From Planctomycetota bacterium (GTDB lineage Bacteria > Planctomycetota > Phycisphaerae > Phycisphaerales > SM1A02): a stretch of 50,369 nt of DNA. A program made the translations under genes and the position numbers. Of this stretch, positions 24,834 to 33,773 are shown piece after piece. Each line of letters starts with the position of its first letter. Position 1 is the first letter of the stretch. Below the pieces are notes generated by a model that was not told the origin of the DNA, made no database searches, and saw nothing but the letters and a program-made list of their open reading frames with translations. The stretch is taken from positions 1 to 50,369 of the forward strand of contig QWPW01000025.1 of the NCBI GenBank assembly GCA_003671025.1, read 5' to 3'.

Positions 24834-25418
24834 ATGAAACTTTTTCACAACGGCATTTCTCTCTGCGCACTGGTCACGCTCGCGGCAATGAACAGTGCGG
24901 TCTTGACGGGATGCGACGATTCAGGCAGCGGCAAAGCGCCTGCGGCTGCGACGAAGGACGATCACGATCACGATGCTGATCATGCTGATCATGCAGATCA
25001 TGATCACGGCACTGCGGCCAAGGACGATCATTCAGATCATGATCACGGCGCTCCGGCCAAGGATGACCATGCCGATCAGGACGACCATGGCCATGGCGCG
25101 GTGACTGCGCTCGGCGAGACCAGCGCAGGTGGATTCATGGTGAATGCTTCGCTCGATGGCGCTCTCGCCGCGGGCAAAGAAGCCGCGATTGATGTGGCGA
25201 TCTCAAGCGCGACGGCGAAGGCTGCCGCGGTGCGTTTCTGGATCGGCGCGGAAGATGGCAAGGGATCGATGAAGGCCAAGGCGGAGTTGGAGAGCGGGAT
25301 CAACTGGCACACTCACGTCGACGTGCCCAGTCCGCTTGCACCCGACGCCAAACTTTGGGTTGAGATCGAAGCAGAAGGCGGAGCCAAGACTGTGGTGAGT
25401 TTCGCGCTGAAGTCCTGA
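24834..25418 (+). CDS. His/Asp-rich lipoprotein, probable metal-binding accessory of efflux operon
   Basis: A 194-residue lipoprotein (SAVLTGC, Cys27) with AGGAG ahead of the ATG. Residues about 38-90 are a low-complexity run of Asp, His and Ala (DHDHDADHADHADHDHG, DDHSDHDHG, DDHADQDDHGHG), a strong candidate metal sponge. The C-terminal 100 residues form a separate folded domain (VNASLDGALAAGKEAAIDVA, then VRFWIGAEDGKG, INWHTHVDVP, WVEIEAEGGAKTVVSF) that reads like an Ig-like or CopC-style beta sandwich. It lies 40 bases after the pump gene and shares its transcript; a terminator follows 45 bases beyond. Function inferred from composition and position. Confidence 0.85.
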   Translation: MKLFHNGISLCALVTLAAMNSAVLTGCDDSGSGKAPAAATKDDHDHDADHADHADHDHGTAAKDDHSDHDHGAPAKDDHADQDDHGHGAVTALGETSAGGFMVNASLDGALAAGKEAAIDVAISSATAKAAAVRFWIGAEDGKGSMKAKAELESGINWHTHVDVPSPLAPDAKLWVEIEAEGGAKTVVSFALKS

Positions 25419-25463
25419 TCCATCAGCATTTGGGTGGTCATCCCACGGCTGACTGCGGAATAC

Positions 25464-25499
25464 AAAAAAGACGGCGCACCAAGTTTGGTGCGCCGTCTT
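25464..25499 (-). terminator. Strong intrinsic terminator between efflux operon and ftsH
   Basis: A perfect 14-bp stem AAGACGGCGCACCA (25468-25481) pairs with 25486-25499 around AGTT. On the minus strand it runs straight into TTTTTT (25464-25469), as expected for the end of ftsH, whose stop is at 25562. On the plus strand the following GTCTTTGTTG is a weaker U-tract, so it may serve both convergent operons. Confidence 0.9.
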
Positions 25500-25561
25500 G
25501 TCTTTGTTGTCTGTGTTGTCTGTGTCGGCGTGATGCGCCCGTCATACACCGCCTCACACCA

Positions 25562-27616
25562 TCACGCGGGACTTGGCATCACACCACCAAGTCCATCATC
25601 CGATTGTGATGGGCTCGGCGGAGCAACGCGCGGTCGCGAAGCTTCGGCGTTGATCATCATGTCGGCGATGGTGGGACCGGTGCCGCGCGGAAGAGTTTCG
25701 CCGCGCATGAGTCGATCCACTTCATCACGCTGCAGAGTCTCGCGTTGAAGCAGCGCTTCGGCGACGGCGACGATCTTGTCCCAGTTGTTGTCCACCAGCG
25801 TGCGTGTCTCGTCGAACGCTTCATCGCTCAGTCGCCGAATCTCGTCATCGATGACGTGATTAGTTTCGGGCGAGTAGTCCTTCGCGGCGAGCATGCTCTG
25901 CTGCGAGTCTTCGCCGGAGTAGTTCACGAACCCGAGCTTGGGCGACATTCCCCACTCGAGCACCATCATGCGCGCCATGCGTGTGACCATCTTGATGTCC
26001 ATGCTCGCGCCGCTGGTGACATCGCTGGTGCGACGTTCTTCGGCGATGCGTCCGCCACAGAGAACGCGCATGGTTGCTTCGCAGAACTTGCGTCCGTAGC
26101 CCAATCGATCCTTCTCGGGAAGACTGAAGGTGACGCCGAGCGCGTTGCCGCGCGGAATGATGGTGACCTTGTGCAACGGATCTGCGTGAGGCATCAGCAT
26201 CTGCACGACAGCGTGTCCCGCCTCGTGGTATGCGGTGGCGATCTTCTCTTGCTCATCGATGCGGCGACTCTTGTTCTCACGACCCCAACGCACCTTGTCG
26301 CGCGCTTCTTCGAGATCGCACTGTTCGATGAAGTCCTTGCGCTGCGCTCCGTCCTTGCCTACCGCGAGCGTGGCGATGATGGCCGCTTCGTTGATGAGCG
26401 CGGCAAGATCAGCGCCGGAATACATCGGTGTTCCGCGGGCAATGCGCTCGAGGTCAACATCAGGCCCGAGCTTCACGCGCTTGGCGTGAACCGCAAGAAT
26501 CTGGCGCCGACCAACGATGTCGGGAAGATTGACTGACACCTGACGATCAAAGCGACCAGGTCGCGTCAACGCAGGATCGAGCACATCGGGGCGATTGGTC
26601 GAAGCGATGACAATGACCTGCGCGTTCGCATCGAAGCCATCCATCTCCACGAGAATCGCGTTGAGCGTTTGCTCGCGCTCATCGTGACCGCCCGAGGAAA
26701 ATCCTCCGCCGCGGCGACGACCGACGGCATCGATCTCATCGAGGAAGATGATGCAGGGCGAAGTCTCCTTCGCTTGCTTGAACAAGTCACGCACGCGCGA
26801 AGCACCGACGCCGACAAACATTTCTACGAAGTCGGAACCAGAGATCGAATAGAAGGGCACATCCGCTTCGCCCGCAATTGCCTTTGCCAGAAGCGTTTTT
26901 CCGCATCCCGGAGGACCCGAGAGCAACACGCCGCGCGGAATGCGTCCACCCAGACGCGAGAACTCGCCAGGGGTCTTGAGGAACTGCACGATCTCGTGCA
27001 CTTCATCTTTGGCTTCATCGACGCCCGCAACATCGCCGAAGGTGATCTTGACTTGCTCTTTGGTTTGCAGGCGATGACGACTCTTGCCAAAGCTGCCCAG
27101 CATTCCACCAGGACCGCCGCCCGCGCCGCGCATCGAGCGCGCGATGAAGATGATCACGCCGATCACCAAGATGTACGGAAGGATGCCGAGGATCACCAAC
27201 GGCCACTGGGAAGTTTCGACAACGGTGAAGGCGATGCCTTGCTTAGTGAGGTCGTCGATGTAATACGACTGCTGGGGCAGGATGTTGGCGAAGACGGTTT
27301 TGTCGGTGATTCCCGCGGTGTTGGGCGTGACCTTGGCGGTGACGCGCGAACTTTCGACGACGACAGAGCTGCGATCAATGCCGCCAGTTGACGCGAGATT
27401 CATGAAGTCTTGCCACGGCATCTCGCGCCCTGCTTTGGGCGAAAAGAAAACCGCCGCGAGCAATGCCATCGCGGCGGCGAACATAATCCACGGCACCACT
27501 TGTCGACCACCGCGCTGCGAAGGCATCGGTGAAGGTCCATCGGGCCCGCCTCGATTGGGCGACTTGTTTGATGGCGGCGTCGAGTTGGGGCCTTGCGGCG
27601 TATTTTGATCGGCCAT
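25562..27616 (-). CDS. ftsH: ATP-dependent zinc metalloprotease FtsH
   Basis: A membrane-bound AAA+ protease that degrades membrane and regulatory proteins. From the ATG at 27616 it has 684 residues: a Pro/Gly-rich cytoplasmic lead, TM1 ([19 protein letters not shown], about 40-58), a periplasmic FtsH_ext domain, and TM2 ([20 protein letters not shown], about 150). The AAA domain has GPPGCGKT (about 232), [12 protein letters not shown] and the second region of homology [20 protein letters not shown]. The zinc site is HEAGH (about 461), with the third ligand Asp in the SGASMDIKM region. The frame is open upstream to ATGs at 27634 and 27739 and a GTG at 27844; the added residues look non-coding. 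No Shine-Dalgarno decides the start. Confidence 0.95.
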   Translation of the reverse strand: MADQNTPQGPNSTPPSNKSPNRGGPDGPSPMPSQRGGRQVVPWIMFAAAMALLAAVFFSPKAGREMPWQDFMNLASTGGIDRSSVVVESSRVTAKVTPNTAGITDKTVFANILPQQSYYIDDLTKQGIAFTVVETSQWPLVILGILPYILVIGVIIFIARSMRGAGGGPGGMLGSFGKSRHRLQTKEQVKITFGDVAGVDEAKDEVHEIVQFLKTPGEFSRLGGRIPRGVLLSGPPGCGKTLLAKAIAGEADVPFYSISGSDFVEMFVGVGASRVRDLFKQAKETSPCIIFLDEIDAVGRRRGGGFSSGGHDEREQTLNAILVEMDGFDANAQVIVIASTNRPDVLDPALTRPGRFDRQVSVNLPDIVGRRQILAVHAKRVKLGPDVDLERIARGTPMYSGADLAALINEAAIIATLAVGKDGAQRKDFIEQCDLEEARDKVRWGRENKSRRIDEQEKIATAYHEAGHAVVQMLMPHADPLHKVTIIPRGNALGVTFSLPEKDRLGYGRKFCEATMRVLCGGRIAEERRTSDVTSGASMDIKMVTRMARMMVLEWGMSPKLGFVNYSGEDSQQSMLAAKDYSPETNHVIDDEIRRLSDEAFDETRTLVDNNWDKIVAVAEALLQRETLQRDEVDRLMRGETLPRGTGPTIADMMINAEASRPRVAPPSPSQSDDGLGGVMPSPA

Positions 27617-27785
27617 GAATGCGATGGTGGGCATGCTTTCAGCGCGCGGTTGACGCACCCAAAGCAAAGCACGGCGGAGCAAACGTGAGGCAGCGTGAGG
27701 CATGAGTCGGTCCAGCGATGAGAGCAGTGTGTTCTGCATAGAGCTTCGTATCGTTCGCAGCTGGAGCACGCCCAGCGGTCGCACA

Positions 27786-27821
27786 GTGTCAGGTGTTGTC
27801 AACGTGTCGGGTGTTGTCAAC
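27786..27821 (-). repeat. 18-bp tandem duplication upstream of ftsH
   Basis: On the minus strand GTTGACAACACC(T/C)GACAC occurs twice head to tail (27786-27803 and 27804-27821, one mismatch). Each unit contains TTGACA, a perfect -35 hexamer, but no matching -10 at 16-18 bp is obvious. It lies 165-205 bases upstream of the preferred ftsH start, so it could be an operator pair or a chance duplication. Confidence 0.5.
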
Positions 27822-28035
27822 TCGCGCGGTTCAGTCGCGCGCAAGTTGGAGATCAGATCGTGGCGGAGTCATCGACAAGTTGCTGTCGAAGCCTCAGCAA
27901 GTTCATTTATTTGTAGTTCGTACGCCGCTCCAAGAGGTTCGCGGGGGTGAATGCGATTGTCGTCCTTTGTGCGCAATGCGGCGCGAACGTCGTTCCTCTT
28001 TGCCGCCATTCGAATTCGTTCTCCAGAATTCACAC

Positions 28036-28635
28036 TTACCACTGCGACTGCATCGAAGAAACGAGCTCGCGGGCAAGAAGCTGGACCGCGGCGAATCGCC
28101 CCAATTCGAGCGGTTCACGCGAAGGATAGGAGGGCACGAAGAGCGCGGTGGATTCCACGCCCTCGCGCGCGACAATTGCTTCGCCACTGCGCAGATCGAC
28201 CCATTCGAAATTGACTTTCATCCGCACCATCATTTCGTTGGCCAAGCCGGTGGCGGGGTCTTTGGAAAGTTCGACCATGTCGATCGCGGTGATGGTTCCG
28301 CGCAAGACCGTGTCCGCTGAGGCTTCCGAAGTCACCTTGTACGGGGTCATTTGCTCGACTTCTTTCACCAGTGCGTCCGCGAGATCGAATTCGAACGAAC
28401 GCATGTAACTCTGGTTGCGAAAGATAGGCAGCGCGACGGTGCGGAACTTCTTGGGATAGGGCGACGTTGCGCTGTAGCCTTCGCTTGGCGTTGAGGCGCA
28501 GCCAATCGGAAGCGCGCAGAGAAGCGCAGCAAGCAACGCCGTCGCGGCACGCGCGATGGGCACTCGCGGCGCGTCAAACATTGCTCGCGAAAAAACGCTC
28601 GCATGGTGGTGCTTGGTGCAGCGAGTCGCACTCAT
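28036..28635 (-). CDS. lptE: LptE-like LPS-assembly lipoprotein
   Basis: A 199-residue lipoprotein with lipobox ALPIGC (Cys46 from the ATG at 28635). The mature part YSATSPYPKKFRTVALPIFRNQSYMRSFEFDLADALVKEVE is typical of the planctomycete LptE family, in which the first strand 'ikTVaVpiF.N.t..rg.E..Lt.al..ei' is strongly conserved. The rest (TVLRGTITAIDMVELSKDP, VRMKVNFEWVDLRSGEAIVA) is a beta/alpha sandwich. LptE plugs the LptD barrel and helps insert LPS into the outer membrane. AAGGATGG precedes the ATG, which overlaps the bamD stop (ATGA). ftsH follows on the same strand after roughly 400 bp without a gene. Confidence 0.85.
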   Translation of the reverse strand: MSATRCTKHHHASVFSRAMFDAPRVPIARAATALLAALLCALPIGCASTPSEGYSATSPYPKKFRTVALPIFRNQSYMRSFEFDLADALVKEVEQMTPYKVTSEASADTVLRGTITAIDMVELSKDPATGLANEMMVRMKVNFEWVDLRSGEAIVAREGVESTALFVPSYPSREPLELGRFAAVQLLARELVSSMQSQW

Positions 28636-29798
28636 TGTGCACCATCCTTCACCGGCGTAGTTGGTTCTTTCGGCGCTTCGGGAATGATCTCGGCCGAAGG
28701 CATCGCGTCCCATTCGACGCGCAGTAACTTCTTGCGCAGATCGCGGTAGTCAGGCGCCTCGTCGAGCACGCTCTTAGGAAGTCGCGGCAAGATCGTGGGC
28801 ACGATGCGTAGCGCTTCAAGCGTTGCGATCGAAGTTGGGTGACGCGAAATCAAACGACGAATGAACATCTCTGCGGAGATGGGATCGTTCACCTCGAGAT
28901 ACCAACTCGCGGTGGAGAGAAACTTCGCCGCTTCGGATTCTTCGATGCGCACGATGATGCTCTGTGCGCCCACTTGTTGCGCGAGCCCGGGTTGCAGCGC
29001 TTGCAGCGTGCGCAACTTGGCGCGTGCTTCGAGCAATCCGCTCGCGTCGTACTGTGGACCGCGAAAACCCGCGAGATACGCGTAAATCAAGCGTAATCGC
29101 GCTTTGGAGATGTGCACGCTGCGCGGGTAATTCTCGATGAACAGCGAGTACGCCTCGGAGGCCATCATCATTTCCCGTCGATCAAAGTAGAAGTCGGCGA
29201 GCTCCATTCCCGCACGCTCGGCGAGCTCGCTGCCCGGCAGCCGCTCTTGCACGCGGATGAGAAGTTCTTGCGCGTCTTCACTGGAATCGATGATGCGAAA
29301 CGTGCCCCAAAATCTTTTCTTCAGTCCTTTGGCGTAGAGCGACGCGATGTCAAACTCGCGTTGCAACGCGGGGATGAAGCAGTCGCTGCCCGAGTAGCGT
29401 CGACAGATTTCTTCGTAGTCGAAGAGCGATTCGTATTCATCGCCCGATGCGAGAATCGCATCGCCGCGAATGAGCAGCGCATCAGGGCGAAAGCGTGAGA
29501 GCGGAAAGCGCTCGATGAACGCGTTGGCCAGATTTTTCGCGCGCGAGGTTTCGCCGATCACCAGCGCGCGTCGCGCGGCGAGCAACTGCGCCTCTTCGCT
29601 GCCTGGGTCGACGTCGGCGACTTTCTTCCAACGATCAAGCGTGTCGAGTTGATATCGCTCAGCCTGCGCGTGCGCACTCGACGACGCAAGTCCGCACATC
29701 AATCCGCACATCAACACGAGTGCGCATGGCCCAACACGTGCACGAAACCGCCAAACGAAAAGTGTGCAAGCAGAGAAGGGCGATGTCACTCGGGGCAT
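28632..29798 (-). CDS. bamD: BamD/YfiO-like outer-membrane assembly TPR protein
   Basis: A 388-residue exported protein: signal sequence ending SSSAHAQA (about residue 45), then TPR-type helix pairs with RYSGSDCFIPALQREFDIA and EAYSLFIENYPRSVHISKARLRLIYAY, the BamD/YfiO arrangement. BamD joins BamA in folding and inserting outer-membrane beta barrels. No Cys lies at the predicted cleavage site, so unlike the E. coli protein it may not be lipidated. It is longer than the usual 240-residue BamD because of additional TPRs and a Pro-rich C-terminus. It is the first gene of a minus-strand pair with lptE (4-bp overlap), divergent from the lipid kinase gene. Confidence 0.85.
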   Translation of the reverse strand: MPRVTSPFSACTLFVWRFRARVGPCALVLMCGLMCGLASSSAHAQAERYQLDTLDRWKKVADVDPGSEEAQLLAARRALVIGETSRAKNLANAFIERFPLSRFRPDALLIRGDAILASGDEYESLFDYEEICRRYSGSDCFIPALQREFDIASLYAKGLKKRFWGTFRIIDSSEDAQELLIRVQERLPGSELAERAGMELADFYFDRREMMMASEAYSLFIENYPRSVHISKARLRLIYAYLAGFRGPQYDASGLLEARAKLRTLQALQPGLAQQVGAQSIIVRIEESEAAKFLSTASWYLEVNDPISAEMFIRRLISRHPTSIATLEALRIVPTILPRLPKSVLDEAPDYRDLRKKLLRVEWDAMPSAEIIPEAPKEPTTPVKDGAQ

Positions 29799-29884
29799 GA
29801 GGCCGATAGTACGCTCGATCGGTCGAGGACTTCAAACGGCGAAGCGGTCGATCAGCTGTCCGAGTTGGATCAAAGAGGACTTCG

Positions 29885-30814
29885 ATGACGGTGGCGATTC
29901 TCTTCAACCCCATCTCAGGAGCGGGGCGCGCACAGATCGTCGCGCAGACGATTGCGCACGGGCTGTCGCGCTTGGGGTTCGTGACCACGCTCATGCCCAC
30001 GCAGCGCGGTCCCAGTGCGCAGTGGCTTCGTCCACAACTGATAATGGTGGGAGCGGATGCGATCGACATTCTCATCGTGGTGGGCGGAGATGGCGCGGTG
30101 CGACAGGCCGCATTCGAGGCGGCGCACGCAAAAATTCCACTGTGGCACGCGCCGGGCGGAACCGAAAACCTCTTCGCACAAAGTTTCGGAATGACGTGCG
30201 ATGTTGACGCGATTGCGCACGCGATGCGTGAGCAGCACACCACCACTATCGATCTCGCGAGTGCCAATGACGAGCCGTTTGTGATCATGGCGTCGATCGG
30301 TCTCGATGCCGAAGTCGTGCACCAACTCGCGTCCGCGCGCATGGGCGCGATTTCCCATCTTTCATACGCGCGTCCCATCGTCACGCAACTTTTCGAGTGG
30401 AAACCGAGTTGGCTGGCGTGGACCATCGAAGGCGAACGCGAGGAACTCGGGCGCGGAATGGTGGTCGTTGCCAACATGCCTCGCTACGGCGCGCGGATTG
30501 ATCCCGCACCGGATGCGGTGGCAAACGACGGGGCGCTCGATGCGGTCTTCATTCCCGCCGCAAACGGATGCATGCTCTTGCCGCAACTCGCTCAGATGCG
30601 TTTGGGTTGGCAACGGCACATGAAATCGCTGCGCGTGCGTCGCGGGCGTTCCATCGTGCTCGAGGCGACACCCGGGGCGCGCCTGCAATTGGATGGAGAT
30701 CCCGCGCACACTTCGCCCGCCAACGACTTGCAACGTGAAGTCGTGCTGCGCGTGCTAGAACAACGGTTAATTGTGCTCCATCCACTTCTCGGGCTCAGGC
30801 GGAATCCCGTTTGA
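29885..30814 (+). CDS. Diacylglycerol-kinase-family lipid kinase
   Basis: A 309-residue cytoplasmic enzyme of the DAGK catalytic/YegS family. ILFNPISGAGRA (about 5-16) starts the domain, the nucleotide loop is IVVGGDGAVRQA (about 63-74), and PLWHAPGGTENLFAQSFG (about 86-103) matches the 'lgiiPlGTgNdfAr' segment. The C-terminal beta sandwich includes VVVANMPRYGARIDPAPDA, the second half with DGALDAVFI, and a final LQLDGDP. It phosphorylates diacylglycerol or a related lipid with ATP. The start ATG has GAGGACTTCG upstream. Its promoter probably lies in the 86-bp divergent gap with bamD. Confidence 0.92.
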   Translation: MTVAILFNPISGAGRAQIVAQTIAHGLSRLGFVTTLMPTQRGPSAQWLRPQLIMVGADAIDILIVVGGDGAVRQAAFEAAHAKIPLWHAPGGTENLFAQSFGMTCDVDAIAHAMREQHTTTIDLASANDEPFVIMASIGLDAEVVHQLASARMGAISHLSYARPIVTQLFEWKPSWLAWTIEGEREELGRGMVVVANMPRYGARIDPAPDAVANDGALDAVFIPAANGCMLLPQLAQMRLGWQRHMKSLRVRRGRSIVLEATPGARLQLDGDPAHTSPANDLQREVVLRVLEQRLIVLHPLLGLRRNPV

Positions 30815-30968
30815 AGGCACGGAATTGCTGCGCCTTGGGACACGCGGCTCAAGTTCGACACCTTGGCGACCGATCCGCACAGAGAGTCTTCACAGGGAGT
30901 CTTGATAAGGAGTCGCTGTTCCGTTTCTGGAGCAGTGCACCGCGTACGTTTTTGCGGAGGTCGTTCCC

Positions 30969-31517
30969 ATGGCTGAGAAAAAATCAGACGCCAAACCCGA
31001 TGCCAAAGCTGATGCTGCTCCAGCGCCTAGTGCGGCGAAGGGCGGCATGAAGTTCGCGTTGATCACCGTCGTGCTACTCGCGATCGAGGGCGGCGTCTTG
31101 TACGCAGTCTTCTCGATGGGCGGACCAAAGCACGCGGAGGCAACCGAGCCCGCTGTCGTGGCAAATCCCGAGGACGAAAAACCAGTTGAGCTCATGGTGC
31201 ACGATGGCCGCTTGGTCAATGACCGCACCGGCATCAGCTACCTCTACGAGACAGAAATCTACGTGAAGGTTCGCAAGAAGGATGAAGCGTGGGTCAAGGA
31301 CGAGATTGAGCGCACCAAGAACGAGATTCGCGCGCAAGTCGGCGGTATTTGGCGCACCGCCGAGCCGCATCATTTCCAAGAGCCGCTCTTTGACACGCTC
31401 ACGCGCCGCGTGGAAACCGCGATGCGTGAACGCTTCGATCATCGATCCGTCGATGGCAAGCCGACCGTGGAGAAGTGCGTGCTGGTGGTGGGCACGGGTC
31501 TTCGCGTCAATCGCTGA
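30969..31517 (+). CDS. fliL: FliL-like flagellar basal-body protein
   Basis: A 182-residue single-span protein. After a Lys/Ala-rich cytoplasmic lead (KKSDAKPDAKADAAPAP) there is one membrane helix (MKFALITVVLLAIEGGVLYAVF, about 27-48) and a periplasmic domain with the FliL/SPFH-like pattern: strand YLYETEIYVKVRKKDEAWV, helix KDEIERTKNEIRAQVGG, and PLFDTLTRRVETAMRERFD. FliL surrounds the stator units of the flagellar motor. GGAGG lies 8 bases before the ATG. It is followed by a terminator and a 310-bp gap before fliN, so it is probably not in the main operon. The assignment rests on architecture and position. Confidence 0.78.
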   Translation: MAEKKSDAKPDAKADAAPAPSAAKGGMKFALITVVLLAIEGGVLYAVFSMGGPKHAEATEPAVVANPEDEKPVELMVHDGRLVNDRTGISYLYETEIYVKVRKKDEAWVKDEIERTKNEIRAQVGGIWRTAEPHHFQEPLFDTLTRRVETAMRERFDHRSVDGKPTVEKCVLVVGTGLRVNR

Positions 31518-31600
31518 CGTGCGCTGATCAGGCGTTGATCTCTCACAAGGCAATCAGCGACAGAGAAAACTTCAGCACCAAACATTCCGTGAGAAACTCC

Positions 31601-31636
31601 ACTGCCTTCGACCGCGAGTCGAGGGCAGTTGTTTTT
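31601..31636 (+). terminator. Intrinsic terminator after fliL
   Basis: A 12-bp stem ACTGCCTTCGAC (31601-31612) pairs with GTCGAGGGCAGT (31618-31629), with one G-U pair and a CGCGA loop, followed by TGTTTTT (31630-31636). It separates fliL from fliN. Confidence 0.85.
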
Positions 31637-31827
31637 GGTCTCTGTTTGGGACAAAGATGAAGCGCGCAAGAGTTGCCTGTGAAAGGCAATCGATGCGCCG
31701 ACGATTCTCTGATGGCGCAACCCTTGCGCGGCCGATCATCCCATGTCCTGTGCGCTCGTTGAGTATGGATGCTCGATGCGTGGGACAAGGTCCAGAGGCG
31801 TCAGGCGGAGCCTGAAGAAAGCCGACC

Positions 31828-32187
31828 ATGCCAGACCCGACCACGCCGAGCTCTACGACCACCTCTGCAGCTCATTCCGCTGCGGCGCCTTCACCGATTG
31901 GGCTGCCAGACTTTGGCGGTCCTTCCGGCGCAAGCAGTGTGGCCAGCGCCATTGGATTGCTTTCCGATGTCTCGCTGCAAGTTCGCATTGAACTCGGTCG
32001 CACCAAGATGCTGGTCGAAGACGTGCTCAAACTCAACGCGGACTCGGTGGTGGAACTCGACAAGGCAGCGGGTGACCCCGTCGACATCTACGTCAACGGA
32101 CGACGCATTGCGCGCGGCGAAGTGTTGGTGCTCAACGAAAACTTCTGTGTGCGTGTGAGCGAAATCCTCGAGCCATTCGAGGCCTAG
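31828..32187 (+). CDS. fliN: Flagellar motor switch protein FliN
   Basis: A 119-residue protein: a Ser/Thr/Pro/Ala-rich lead of about 45 residues, then the SpoA domain ([41 protein letters not shown] and following, about 44-115) with the family's [29 protein letters not shown] strand pair. FliN polymerises at the base of the C-ring with FliM and binds the export ATPase regulator. It is the first gene after the terminator and starts the fliNOPQR-flhBA series. No fliM is present in the window. Confidence 0.95.
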   Translation: MPDPTTPSSTTTSAAHSAAAPSPIGLPDFGGPSGASSVASAIGLLSDVSLQVRIELGRTKMLVEDVLKLNADSVVELDKAAGDPVDIYVNGRRIARGEVLVLNENFCVRVSEILEPFEA

Positions 32188-32283
32188 CGAGATTGCTGGA
32201 GAGAGTTGTGTCAACCGTTGCGCAGTCGTGCATGAGCGGAGCTCGTGCGGCGCAACGGAGAACGCCAGGAAGGCGAACCAGCA

Positions 32284-33003
32284 ATGCGCATGCAAATATC
32301 GAACTTTTTTGTAGCGATGGCGACGACGGTTGCCCTTGCATGCGCGATGGGAATTGCGCGCGACGCGATGGCGAACGATCGACCATTGTTCGCGACGCGC
32401 CAAGCCGCGGCCGATGCGGCACTCGCCGCGAATACCACTGAAAACACAGCCAAAACAAGCGCTTCGAACGATGGCACGCTCGCGCAGGGTGCGAGCAAAA
32501 ATGCCTTCTTCAGCGAGTTGTTGCCGACTGCTGGCGCGCTCGGCGGAACCCTCTTGGCCATCGTGCTGGCGCGCAGCGCCGTGCGTCGTTTCGGCGGACG
32601 GTTGGCGCTGGGCAAGCGTCCTTGCGGCGTCGTGGAAATTCTCGCGCGCTATCCCGTGGCACGTGGGCAGCAAGTCGTGTTGATCAAAGTTGGTCGACGC
32701 GTCATTGTGGCGCACCAAGGGGCGCAGACCATGCAACCGTTGAGCGAGTTCGTCAGCGAAGAAGATGTCGCCGACATCATTGGACGCTGCGAAGCGGGCG
32801 CGCGCGGTACGCGGGAGTTTTCCTTCGATTCGATCTTGCGCCAGTCGGGCAAGAATTTCGATTCAGCGTTTGAGACGCAAGACTCATCGCGCGCAACGAA
32901 AGCTGCTCGCATCGATCCACGCGACGCAATGCCCGCACTCATGCGCGGCGCCGAAATCGAAACTGTCGATCTCACGCGCACGCGTCGCGGAGGCGCACGA
33001 TGA
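32284..33003 (+). CDS. fliO: Flagellar biosynthesis protein FliO
   Basis: A 239-residue protein with an N-terminal signal-like helix (FFVAMATTVALACAMGIA), a Thr/Asn/Ala linker, and the membrane helix LLPTAGALGGTLLAIVLARSAVRRF (about 78-102). The FliO domain follows: GVVEILARYPVARGQQVVLIKVGRRVIVAHQG (about 116-147). FliO helps assemble the FliP-FliR export gate. The C-terminal 80 residues are polar and variable. AGGAAGG lies 11 bases before the ATG at 32284 (32290 also possible). The stop overlaps the fliP start by 4 bp. Confidence 0.87.
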   Translation: MRMQISNFFVAMATTVALACAMGIARDAMANDRPLFATRQAAADAALAANTTENTAKTSASNDGTLAQGASKNAFFSELLPTAGALGGTLLAIVLARSAVRRFGGRLALGKRPCGVVEILARYPVARGQQVVLIKVGRRVIVAHQGAQTMQPLSEFVSEEDVADIIGRCEAGARGTREFSFDSILRQSGKNFDSAFETQDSSRATKAARIDPRDAMPALMRGAEIETVDLTRTRRGGAR

Positions 33004-33773
33004 TCGCGTTGCTCGCACAAGCAGCGCCTGCGCTGGACAGCATCAATCCCATCGGAGTGCTCGAAGACGCTGCGAAAAACGTTCCCGGCTTCGAGGGCGG
33101 CTTGAGTTCCGCGCTCAACATCGTGTTGTTGATGACCGTGCTCACGGTGGCGCCGAGCATCCTCATCCTGTGCACCTGTTTCACGCGCATGGTGGTGGTG
33201 CTTGGACTCCTGCGCCAAGCGCTGGGAACGCAAACGCTTCCGCCTTCGCAAGTGATCGTGGGACTTTCGGTGCTGCTCACCGCTGTCGCGATGGGCGGCA
33301 CATTCACGCGCATGTGGGACGAAGGAATCGGGCCTTATGCGCGCGGCGAACAGAAAGACCAGATGGCTGCGTGGGACGGCGCCAAGAAACCGCTGCGCGA
33401 ATTCATGATCGCGCAGATCGAAGCGACGGGCAATGTTCCCACGGTGATGATGATGCTTGAGCATCGCGGCATTGATGTCAGCGAGCCAGAGAACCTCACG
33501 TGGGAGCGCGATGTTGATCTGCTCACGCTGGTGCCGAGCTTTGTGATTAGTGAGCTTAAGACCGCGTTTCTCATTGGTTTTCGCATCTATCTGCCCTTCC
33601 TCGTCATCGACATGGTGGTGTCGAGCGTGCTGGTTTCGATGGGCATGATGATGTTGCCACCAGTGTTGGTTTCGCTGCCCTTCAAGTTGTTGCTCTTCGT
33701 TCTTGTCGACGGCTGGTCGCTCGTCGTCGGCGCATTGTTGACAGGCGTGATGACGCCGATTGGTGGTGGCTAG
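33000..33773 (+). CDS. fliP: Flagellar export-gate protein FliP
   Basis: A 257-residue membrane protein matching FliP throughout: signal-like start, IVLLMTVLTVAPSILILCTCFTRMVVVLGLLRQALGTQTLPPSQVIVGL (about 41-90, helices 1-2), the periplasmic loop REFMIAQIEATG, and the C-terminal helices VPSFVISELKTAFLIGFRIYLPFLVIDMVVSSVLVSMGM and SLPFKLLLFVLVDGWSLVV. Five FliP subunits form the core of the type III secretion channel. It is coupled to fliO and fliQ by overlapping stop/start codons. Confidence 0.98.
   Translation: MIALLAQAAPALDSINPIGVLEDAAKNVPGFEGGLSSALNIVLLMTVLTVAPSILILCTCFTRMVVVLGLLRQALGTQTLPPSQVIVGLSVLLTAVAMGGTFTRMWDEGIGPYARGEQKDQMAAWDGAKKPLREFMIAQIEATGNVPTVMMMLEHRGIDVSEPENLTWERDVDLLTLVPSFVISELKTAFLIGFRIYLPFLVIDMVVSSVLVSMGMMMLPPVLVSLPFKLLLFVLVDGWSLVVGALLTGVMTPIGGG

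Noticed and set aside
29811-29820. GCCGATAG resembling a FliA -10 element upstream of the lipid kinase gene
   Set aside because: No TAAA-type -35 lies 15 bases before it, and the gene has no flagellar role.
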